From Akkermansiaceae bacterium UBA7890 (GTDB lineage: Bacteria; Verrucomicrobiota; Verrucomicrobiia; Verrucomicrobiales; Akkermansiaceae): a DNA stretch of 5,658 nucleotides. The stretch lies in assembly GCA_002501065.1 (NCBI GenBank), contig DLRK01000053.1:1-5658 (forward strand). The letters run 5' to 3'. The notes beneath the pieces are model-generated. The model worked only from the letters and a program-made list of their open reading frames with translations, was not told the origin of the DNA and did no database searches. Both the position numbers and the translations under genes were made by a program. Below are positions 1-5,132 of the stretch, one piece after another. Numbering within the stretch: the first letter of the stretch is position 1; every line of letters begins with the position of its first letter.

Positions 1-1
1 T

Positions 2-991
2 GGCCCCGAGGTCTGGTCCTTGGCAAATGACCCTGGCGACAAGGTCTCCCACCGTGTCATCGCCTTGCTTCGAAAGATCGAGCCCACCCCGGCTCAACTC
101 GATCGGGTTGCCGATCACGTCATGGATGAAAAGCAACGCAGTTCAGTCCGCATCGAATGGTTGCGTTGGTTGCGCAAACAGAAAATGGACCTCTTCTCCT
201 CGGTGGGCATCGCGGCCCTGGCGGCCAGCTCCCCGGAACTACGCATTGCCGCCTCCCAGGAATTGATCGGAGCCAGGCGAGGCCGGGCAGAGGTTGCGGA
301 ATATGTCATGACCGCCCTCAAGGAATCCCGCGACGTCCCCGAACTGCAACAGGCGATCAAAATGGTCCAGCGCCTGCCCACGCGGGATGCAATTGTCACT
401 CGCCTTGCCGATGAACTCTTCGCCGGCAGCATCGCTCCGCCGGTCCAGCTTGAAGTATTTGAGGTCGCTCAGGCCCTTTCGAAGCAGGACAAACCGTTGC
501 AGGCAAAGCTGGAAAAACACCGGGCCAGGACCGCTGAAAAAGGTGTCATGGCCACTTACGGGATGGCGCTGGTGGGCGGAAACGCGGAAAAGGGGCGTCG
601 TATTTTTCACGGTCACGCCCAGGCCCAATGCGTAAAATGTCATGCCCTCAAGCAGACGGACAAACAGGTGGGCCCCAGTCTCGAGGGTATCGCCCAGCGC
701 CATCCTCGTGAATACCTTCTGCGTTCGATCGTGGATCCGCAGGCTGATCTCGTTCCGGGTTACGGAATCATCACCCTGCAACTCAAGGATGGCCGAACGG
801 TGGCGGGGAACCTGATCAGTCGGGACGACCAGGCCATCACCGTTAAACTACCGGATGGCTTGATACAGACCATCGCCCGGTCCGGGGTGAAATCGGAATC
901 GAAACCCATTGGCACGATGCCCGACGTCCGCTCTTTTCTCGATCCGAGACAGGTGCGCGATCTGGTTGCCTATCTCGCAACCATGAAGTGA
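2..991 (+). CDS. PVC-type c-type cytochrome, C-terminal part (heme-binding domain after helical repeats); 5' partial
   Basis: This is the C-terminal part of a large c-type cytochrome, a redox protein expected outside the cytoplasmic membrane. The frame is open to the left edge, so the true start is outside the window; the TTG at 20 is only an internal codon. Counting from 20, residues 1-180 are alpha-helical, HEAT-like material (for example LRIAASQELIG). A single-heme domain follows, with GNAEKGRRIF at 187-196, CVKCH at 204-208 (bases 629-643), VGPSLEGIAQR and SIVDPQADL. A KDGRT...G..ISRDD beta segment comes next, then GTMP, in which Met300 is a candidate sixth heme ligand, and the closing helix DLVAYL. 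This order matches the planctomycete-type putative heme-binding domain family. In that family the N-terminal part is often a membrane-bound-dehydrogenase-like propeller, which cannot be seen here. The stop overlaps the start of the next ORF. The family call is strong; the substrate is unknown. Confidence 0.9.
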   Translation, partial: GPEVWSLANDPGDKVSHRVIALLRKIEPTPAQLDRVADHVMDEKQRSSVRIEWLRWLRKQKMDLFSSVGIAALAASSPELRIAASQELIGARRGRAEVAEYVMTALKESRDVPELQQAIKMVQRLPTRDAIVTRLADELFAGSIAPPVQLEVFEVAQALSKQDKPLQAKLEKHRARTAEKGVMATYGMALVGGNAEKGRRIFHGHAQAQCVKCHALKQTDKQVGPSLEGIAQRHPREYLLRSIVDPQADLVPGYGIITLQLKDGRTVAGNLISRDDQAITVKLPDGLIQTIARSGVKSESKPIGTMPDVRSFLDPRQVRDLVAYLATMK

Positions 992-1176
992 ACACCCCAG
1001 GGAAATCTTGTTGCCGGTCGCTTGTTGCTGCCCTGGCTTGCATCTCCACCAACCCCGCCTCCGCGACCGCCATCCCGGACAATCCCGAAAAGGGAATTCC
1101 TGGCAGTCCACAATGGTGCTACAGCTGCCACACGGACGTGGTCCACCACTTGTTCGATTCCGTCGAGAACGAGTGA
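988..1176 (+). CDS. Small secreted monoheme c-type cytochrome-like protein (62 aa)
   Basis: The GTG start shares the bases GTGA with the stop of the upstream cytochrome, an arrangement typical of translational coupling. Residues 1-28 look like an export signal: Lys6 and Arg10, a short hydrophobic stretch SLVAALACIS, then an ASATA cleavage-like site. The mature part would be only about 34 residues. It contains CYSCH at 44-48 (bases 1117-1131), the covalent heme attachment signature, followed by His53 and His54, either of which could be a second axial ligand. It is shorter than ordinary class I cytochromes c (about 80-100 residues). It may therefore be a minimal heme peptide, a subunit held by the large cytochrome, or the truncated start of a lost larger cytochrome. 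Bases 1063-1107 of this ORF are repeated at 2586-2630. I do not recognise a named family; the coding call rests on signal peptide, heme motif and overlap together. Confidence 0.55.
   Translation: MNTPGKSCCRSLVAALACISTNPASATAIPDNPEKGIPGSPQWCYSCHTDVVHHLFDSVENE
1063..1107 (+). repeat. 45-bp direct repeat, copy 1
   Basis: This copy lies inside the 62-residue heme ORF. It shares with 2586-2630 an exact 12-mer, GCGACCGCCATC, then 13 diverged bases, then a 20-mer matching at 19 of 20 positions (here AAAAGGGAATTCCTGGCAGT). The spacing is the same in both copies. In the plus-strand frame both encode ATAI, six to eight diverged residues, then IPGS. A weaker CCCCG match five bases upstream, and TGCTA just downstream, suggest the similarity may once have been longer. 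Confidence 0.8.
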
Positions 1177-1227
1177 GAGAGCACTCATCCTGCCAAGCCG
1201 TTTCTCCCGGAATCAGAAGAGACAATT

Positions 1228-1235
1228 GAAGGAGA
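1228..1235 (+). promoter_or_regulatory. Shine-Dalgarno site of the Gfo/Idh/MocA gene
   Basis: GAAGGAGA lies seven bases before the ATG at 1243 and fixes that start. It is the clearest ribosome binding site on the plus strand of this window. Confidence 0.8.
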
Positions 1236-1242
1236 CAGAATC

Positions 1243-2508
1243 ATGAATACCGAAGGACAAAGCAACGAGAGCAAGAACCTGATCGAGAACCTGGAACGAG
1301 CCGGCATGTCGCGACGGGGCTTTCTGCACGGAGTGAGTGGCACGGGTGCTCTTCTCGGCATGGTCGGCCACGCGGGAGCTCAAGAGGCACCGAAAGATGC
1401 GACAGGAAAAATCATTCCCGGTTTTGAAAAGAATCAGGGTGATCCGAATGCGGCGAAAGACTGGCAGCCGTTTTCCGACCGGAAGATCAGGGTCGGCATT
1501 GCCGGATATGGCCTGTGCGCTTTTGGAGCGCAGTTCGGCTTCCAGAACCATCCGAATGTCGAGGTGATTGCGGTCACTGACCTCGATCCAGCGCGTTGCG
1601 CCGGACTGGCGAAAGCCTGCGGATGCAGGAAAACCTATCCCTCCTGCGAAGAAATGATCAAGGATGACAACATCGAGGCGATCTTCATTGCCACCGATGC
1701 TCCGAGTCACGCACGTCTGGCGGTGGCGGCTCTGGAGCATGGAAAACACGTCGCCTCTGCCGTGCCGGCGGTCTACGGCTCGTTGGAAGATGCCGACCGC
1801 CTCTTCGAGGCCGTGAAGAAGAGCGGTTTGAAATACATGATGTTCGAAACCTCCTGTTTCCATGCGGACTTGTATGCGAATCACAAACGATACCTGGCAG
1901 GAGACCTGGGAAAGATCATCTACTCCGAGGGTGAGTATTACCATTACTTCGAAACCCCCATCGGGGGCTACAATCCGAAGACGGGGAAGGTCGACACCAA
2001 CGGATGGCGCAAGGGCTCGCCACCGCAATGGTATCCCACGCACTCAAACGCCTTCTACATCGGAGTGACGGGGGGGAGCTTCACGGAAGTCTCCTGCATG
2101 GGGATGCCCAGCGTGGTGCCTCATCTCCAGGCGGCGAACAACGACTACAGGAACCCGTTTGGCTCGGAGATCGCGCTCTTTCGCACCAGTGAGGGCGGGA
2201 TGTCGCGCATGGCGGTCTGTTGGGATCTTCCCGGCGCCGGCGGCGAAAAGGGCCGGGTCTATGGTCAGAAGAAGGGCGGAGGCAAGGTTCATACGCAAAG
2301 ACCACCACTCCCTCCCGGCGTGGGCGCCGGAGGACACGGCGGTTCCCATGGCCTCCTCTCCAGCGAATTCGTCGACGCCATCCTTCGCGACCGCAAACCC
2401 TGGGTGGACGTGGCGCAGGCGCTGAACATGACCGTGGCCGGGATCGTCGCCCACCAATCGGCCCTGAAGGACGGGGAGTTGCTGAAAATTCCGCAATATG
2501 CCCTGTGA
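1243..2508 (+). CDS. TAT-exported Gfo/Idh/MocA-family oxidoreductase (421 aa)
   Basis: Predicted NAD(P)-dependent oxidoreductase of the Gfo/Idh/MocA family, whose members mostly oxidise or reduce sugars, inositols and similar polyols. A twin-arginine signal (SRRGFLHG at 23-30, hydrophobic core to about 44, AGAQ cleavage-like site) directs it out of the cytoplasm, as is frequent in PVC bacteria. The Rossmann domain starts at about 82 with VGIAGYGLCAFG; acidic residues in VTDLD (111-115) end strand two, where the nucleotide ribose binds. The usual EKP motif is replaced by AVP (173-175) in ASAVPAV, so the common catalytic lysine is absent. His267 in YPTHSNA sits where the family's catalytic histidine is expected. 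The C-terminal domain has a Gly-rich segment (331-370), then LLSSEFVDAILRDRKPWVDV and a terminal ALKDGELLKIP, as in many PVC paralogues. Length and ends look complete. The substrate cannot be inferred. It follows the heme ORF by 66 bases and may be co-transcribed with it. Confidence 0.93.
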   Translation: MNTEGQSNESKNLIENLERAGMSRRGFLHGVSGTGALLGMVGHAGAQEAPKDATGKIIPGFEKNQGDPNAAKDWQPFSDRKIRVGIAGYGLCAFGAQFGFQNHPNVEVIAVTDLDPARCAGLAKACGCRKTYPSCEEMIKDDNIEAIFIATDAPSHARLAVAALEHGKHVASAVPAVYGSLEDADRLFEAVKKSGLKYMMFETSCFHADLYANHKRYLAGDLGKIIYSEGEYYHYFETPIGGYNPKTGKVDTNGWRKGSPPQWYPTHSNAFYIGVTGGSFTEVSCMGMPSVVPHLQAANNDYRNPFGSEIALFRTSEGGMSRMAVCWDLPGAGGEKGRVYGQKKGGGKVHTQRPPLPPGVGAGGHGGSHGLLSSEFVDAILRDRKPWVDVAQALNMTVAGIVAHQSALKDGELLKIPQYAL

Positions 2509-2509
2509 T

Positions 2510-2629
2510 TCAGTCGGGGTGCTTGTTGTATTCCTGGAGAAAGATCTGCCGGATTACATGAGAACGACGGCCGGTCCCCGTGCGAGCGACCGCCATCAAT
2601 CCCGGCCGGCAAAAGGAAATTCCTGGCAG
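2510..2629 (-). pseudogene. Possible C-terminal remnant of a minus-strand gene
   Basis: On the minus strand a frame is open from repeat copy 2 to a TGA at 2512-2510, one base beyond the stop of the Gfo/Idh/MocA gene, a tight convergent arrangement. Its last residues include RTGTGRRSHVIRQIFLQ followed by EYNKHPD, which look more protein-like than the plus-strand reading of the same bases. The frame has no credible start of its own and would be cut where the AT-rich block begins. I cannot name a family. It could equally be a chance opening in GC-rich DNA. Confidence 0.25.
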
Positions 2630-2774
2630 TAACAAATTGCTATTAAAAGCAAGAGAAATTGGTACTGATGCAGTAACCCATGAATCTCAAGCTACAGCAA
2701 AGGGTGGCCCTATGGTTCTGAGGGATGTCCTGTTAGCCCAGGATACGCATAGTTTGAAAAAATTATTCGCTTAG
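2580..2774 (+). CDS. Small hypothetical ORF, probably chimeric (64 aa)
   Basis: A GTG-started frame runs from the GC-rich flank through repeat copy 2 (ATAI...IPGS) into AT-rich DNA, ending three bases before the oxidoreductase start. The first 17 residues use GC-ending codons. The rest, including LLLKAREIGTDAV and VLRDVLLAQDTHSLKKLFA, uses codons such as TTA, AGA, GTA and ACA, like the gene that follows. That split suggests the tail of a small gene belonging to the acquired block, fused by a junction near 2630 to unrelated upstream sequence. There is no good ribosome binding site before 2580. An internal ATG at 2712, preceded by AAAGGGTGG, is an alternative start giving a 20-residue peptide. 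I see no signal peptide, heme motif or known domain. Its role is unknown; it may couple translation into the next gene, which lacks its own ribosome binding site. Confidence 0.35.
   Translation: MRATAINPGRQKEIPGSNKLLLKAREIGTDAVTHESQATAKGGPMVLRDVLLAQDTHSLKKLFA
2586..2630 (+). repeat. 45-bp direct repeat, copy 2, at the edge of the AT-rich block
   Basis: This is the partner of 1063-1107: the same GCGACCGCCATC, 13 diverged bases, then AAAAGGAAATTCCTGGCAGT with one mismatch. Its last base coincides with the change from GC-rich to AT-rich DNA, so it may mark a recombination or insertion junction. The two copies are in the same orientation, about 1.5 kb apart. Confidence 0.8.
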
Positions 2775-4784
2775 ATAATGAGTGCAATAACAAGAAGAGA
2801 TTTTGTTAATGGAACGCTGATGGCAACCGGAGCTTATATGCTTCCTTTTGGGTGTGCCTCTGACGCTGTTTTGGCTGCTTTAGAGCCATCCTACTATCCG
2901 CCAGCGCTCACCGGACTTAGAGGAAGTCAACCCGGATCAAACACTCACGCACACAGTCGGGCCCGGGAAAAGAAATCAGATTGGGGACCAACCACCAACT
3001 TGAAAGAAGAATACGATCTCATTGTCGTTGGGGGAGGGATCAGTGGGTTGTCCGCCGCATATTTCTTTCAGAGAGAACATGGAAAAGACACAAAGGTGCT
3101 GATCCTCGACAATCATGATGACTTTGGAGGTCATGCCAGGCGGAATGAGCACATGATCAACGGCGATCTCCGATTGACGAATGGGGGCTCACAGACATTT
3201 GTAAGTCCACATGCACGAAGTGAACTCGTGCTCACTCTGCTGAAGGAAATAGGCATCGATCTGGACCAATTCAAGACAGCCTATGATGTAAATTTCTATA
3301 AGAGGAATAAGCTTGGTGCAATCACCTATTTCAACAAACAAATGTTTGGAGAGGACAGGGTGGTAAAGCATCCATATGGCAACTATCCATGGTGGGTAGA
3401 AGGGCTTCCACGTCCGGAAATTTCACATGAAGAGGCTGCCCAGCAAGCACCCGTCAGCGAAAAGGGTAAAGAACAGCTGCTCCGGGTTTTGAATGGCGGT
3501 CTCCATGTCCTCGACGTGCCCAGGAAGAATTTGGAGAACTACATGTATTCCAATTCCTATTTCGATTATCTCAAAACCAATTTGAAGGTTGATGATCCGG
3601 GAGTACTGGAAATGGCCAGAACCTCATGTTCCGACTGGGCCGGCGGAGGAGCGGATGTATTGTCGATTGGGGAAGCTGTAGATTGTGGAGCCTTGGGATT
3701 TGATCCCGTGTCCACATGGAAAGATCTTATAGGCGAGAGGGCTTTCCAAAAAATGGCAAGGGAACACGGAAACACCTTCGCAGAAGAAGACCCGTACATT
3801 CATCATTTTCCCGATGGCAATGCAACTATTGCACGTATGCTGGTGAAAAAGATGATTCCAAATGTGGGTACTGGTGACAATGCCAAAGAGATTGTGACGT
3901 CCAAATTCAATTATGCTGAATTGGACAAATCCAGCAATGTTGTTCGAATCAGATTAAACAGCACAGTTGTTAATGTAACGCATGGCAGCGATCCCGATAG
4001 TTCGAGTGATGTCTTCGTAAAATACATGAATGACAATACCTCCTGCCAGGTAAAAGCCAAAGGCGTGGTGATGGCCTGTTACAACAGCATGATCCCTCAT
4101 ATCGTATCTGATCTCCCAAAAGAGCAGGACGCGGCATTAAGACGCAGTGTGAAGATACCCTTGCAATACACTACTGTGGGACTGAAGAACTGGAGAGCCA
4201 TAAAGGAAATAGAAATGGGTATGGCGATGTCACCAGGCAACATGCATCAGGTGATGATGATGGACTTTCCCGTGAGCATGGGCGGTTATGAATTCACAAA
4301 AAAACCAACCGATCCTTGTGCCATTCAGATGATAGCTTGTCCTTTTGGAGCTATCGCAGGCACACCACCAGTTGAACAATTCCGTGAAGCGCGACACAAG
4401 ATGCTTAGTCTTCAACTGGAGGATTACGAAAATGAAGTTAGAGCCCATCTCAGTGGAATGTTGCCGAAGGGATTATTTGAATTTGATAGGGACGTTGAGA
4501 GTATTACGGTGAATCGCTGGGCCCATGGTTATGTGTATAGTGGTTCCAGACTTTTTGACTCGGACTTGCGCGGAATGGCAAGAACAGGCAGGCAACCCTT
4601 TGGCAGAATTACCATAGCGAATATCGACTCAGCCCCAAGTTCGTATGCACACGCTGCTATTAAGCAGGCCTGGAGAGCTGTGAACGAATTGGGCTGACCG
4701 ATTCTGTTGATTAATGAATGAATAAAGACAAAATCACATCAATGGATATAGCTGATGCTTCTCAAATGAACATCCATTGGAAAA
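2631..4784. other. AT-rich accessory block of probable foreign origin
   Basis: Base composition changes at about 2630 and back at about 4785. Hand counts of single 60-base rows illustrate it: 40 of 60 G+C at 2221-2280 against 20 of 60 at 3901-3960. Codon choice changes with it (ATA, AGA, TTA, GTT common inside). The left edge abuts the 45-bp repeat and the right edge abuts the truncated IS3 transposase. The block holds the small ORF tail and the FAD oxidoreductase. The last stretch, 4698-4784, has no recognisable gene; an ATG at 4718 opens a frame that crosses into the IS remnant out of the transposase frame. Either transfer into the chromosome or a chimeric assembly would give this picture. 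Confidence 0.65.
2778..4697 (+). CDS. TAT-exported FAD-dependent oxidoreductase, spermidine dehydrogenase (SpdH)-like (639 aa)
   Basis: Predicted flavoprotein dehydrogenase of the amine-oxidase-like FAD superfamily. Spermidine dehydrogenase cleaves spermidine oxidatively and passes electrons to an acceptor, but the substrate here is inferred from resemblance only. A twin-arginine signal, TRRDFVNG (5-12), with a hydrophobic stretch to about 25, predicts Tat export of the folded, cofactor-loaded enzyme. A segment with YYPPALTGLRGSQPGS (39-54) is, from memory, characteristic of SpdH-type proteins. The FAD-binding strand-turn-helix is DLIVVGGGISGLSAAY (80-95), with GGGISG at 85-90, followed by LILDNHDDFGGHARRNE (108-124). 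The C-terminus, IANIDSAPSSYAHAAIKQAW, fits the closing flavin contact and final helix of the family. Length is close to the roughly 600 residues usual for SpdH, and both ends look intact. No Shine-Dalgarno site precedes the ATG; the preceding ORF ends three bases away. Base composition is unlike the flanking genes. The symbol is left blank because the substrate is not established. Confidence 0.85.
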   Translation: MSAITRRDFVNGTLMATGAYMLPFGCASDAVLAALEPSYYPPALTGLRGSQPGSNTHAHSRAREKKSDWGPTTNLKEEYDLIVVGGGISGLSAAYFFQREHGKDTKVLILDNHDDFGGHARRNEHMINGDLRLTNGGSQTFVSPHARSELVLTLLKEIGIDLDQFKTAYDVNFYKRNKLGAITYFNKQMFGEDRVVKHPYGNYPWWVEGLPRPEISHEEAAQQAPVSEKGKEQLLRVLNGGLHVLDVPRKNLENYMYSNSYFDYLKTNLKVDDPGVLEMARTSCSDWAGGGADVLSIGEAVDCGALGFDPVSTWKDLIGERAFQKMAREHGNTFAEEDPYIHHFPDGNATIARMLVKKMIPNVGTGDNAKEIVTSKFNYAELDKSSNVVRIRLNSTVVNVTHGSDPDSSSDVFVKYMNDNTSCQVKAKGVVMACYNSMIPHIVSDLPKEQDAALRRSVKIPLQYTTVGLKNWRAIKEIEMGMAMSPGNMHQVMMMDFPVSMGGYEFTKKPTDPCAIQMIACPFGAIAGTPPVEQFREARHKMLSLQLEDYENEVRAHLSGMLPKGLFEFDRDVESITVNRWAHGYVYSGSRLFDSDLRGMARTGRQPFGRITIANIDSAPSSYAHAAIKQAWRAVNELG

Positions 4785-4976
4785 TTCGACACCTACCTCT
4801 TCAACTCCCTCGATCAGATCCGGGACATCGTTCATACCTGGATGATCGCCTGCAACGAGGAACGCCCTCTCAAATCACTCGGAAACCTGCCTCCGGCAGT
4901 GTTTCGCCAACAACAAACACGAACAATAACAACAACCCCTCAGCCCAAATCCTCTGCTTTTGAAATGTCCCGTTGA
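4785..4976 (+). pseudogene. IS3-family transposase (OrfB), C-terminal remnant
   Basis: The frame beginning TTC at 4785 reads FDTYLFNSLDQIRDI, then VHTWMIACNEERPLKSLGN, LPPAVFRQQQ and a Thr-rich tail, to the TGA at 4974-4976. This is the end of an IS3-family integrase-like transposase; the pattern (LDxYxF.SL.QVREI, then YNEERPHxSLG..PP) is most like the IS407 group. Upstream residues in frame do not match the family and a TGA at 4767 closes the frame, so everything before 4785, including the whole DDE catalytic core, is missing. Two normally conserved positions are changed (Tyr to Cys before NEERP, His to Leu after RP), consistent with decay. There is no start codon, so the remnant is easily missed. 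The overlapping ATG frame from 4718 to 4963 is out of phase with the transposase. Confidence 0.8.
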
Positions 4977-4990
4977 CGGGGAAGCTTACA
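4785..4990 (+). mobile_element. IS3-family insertion sequence, right-end remnant
   Basis: The transposase tail is followed by bases that look like an IS terminus. The stop lies within the small palindrome CCCGT-TG-ACGGG (4969-4980), and the sequence continues GGAAGCTTACA, ending in CA as IS3-family right ends do. The end is either 4990 or 4992. I found no matching left terminus (expected to begin TGTAAGCTTCCCC) elsewhere in the window, so only about 200 bp of the element is left and its left side has been replaced by the AT-rich block. Confidence 0.6.
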
Positions 4991-5111
4991 CATCGACCTT
5001 GTGGATTACCAGTGGGGCCACCGTTATCTCGATCTTGTTGATGCCCTCCCGCAGGAGGTCGCTGACTTCGAACTCGAACGAAGAAGCCATCCGAACTCCT
5101 GCCGCATTTCC
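4986..5111 (-). pseudogene. Fragment of a jelly-roll (galactose-binding-like) domain on the minus strand, cut by the IS end
   Basis: On the minus strand a frame between TAA at 5114-5112 and TAA at 4988-4986 contains FEFEVSDLLREGINKIEITV, then APLVIHKVDV. The alternation FxFxVSDLLxxGxNxIEIxV is the signature of the late strands in the galactose-binding-like domains of glycoside hydrolase family 2 and similar enzymes. An ATG at 5090-5088 has a good Shine-Dalgarno match, AGGAG at 5100-5096, five bases away, which would give a 34-residue product. A jelly-roll cannot begin at this point, so I favour a decayed gene fragment. The terminal stop overlaps the predicted IS end, suggesting that insertion truncated the frame. 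It lies 42 bases downstream of the HzsA-like gene on the same strand. The fold assignment rests on about 20 residues. Confidence 0.4.
5096..5100 (-). promoter_or_regulatory. Shine-Dalgarno-like site on the minus strand
   Basis: AGGAG read on the minus strand, five bases before the ATG at 5090-5088. It supports a former or present translation start for the short jelly-roll-like fragment, in tension with the view that the fragment is a broken gene. Confidence 0.35.
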
Positions 5112-5132
5112 TTATGAGGAGTGAGGCATCCG

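Noticed and set aside
1171..1186. Hairpin GAGTG-AGAGAG-CACTC after the small heme ORF as a terminator.
   Set aside because: A five-pair stem with no following T-run is too weak.
1213..2043. A 276-codon open frame on the minus strand across the Gfo/Idh/MocA gene.
   Set aside because: The plus-strand gene there has a clear Shine-Dalgarno site, TAT signal and family motifs. The minus frame shows no domain and is a GC-rich shadow; the same applies to the minus frames at 239-781 and 2044-2496.
2798..2857. A lipoprotein signal in the flavoprotein (LPFGC).
   Set aside because: The residues before Cys26 do not fit the lipobox, whereas the twin-arginine motif is clear.
4909..4938. CAA/ACA-rich low-complexity run as a tandem repeat.
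   Set aside because: It is imperfect, short, and explained by the Gln/Thr-rich tail of the transposase remnant.
4718..4963. An 81-codon plus-strand ORF after the flavoprotein gene.
   Set aside because: From about 4785 it runs out of phase with the recognisable transposase frame. Its first 22 or so codons could be the start of a gene cut at the junction, but they match nothing I know and have no ribosome binding site.
5092..5111. A third copy of the 45-bp repeat near the right boundary.
   Set aside because: Only about nine scattered matches over eleven bases, with neither conserved arm present.
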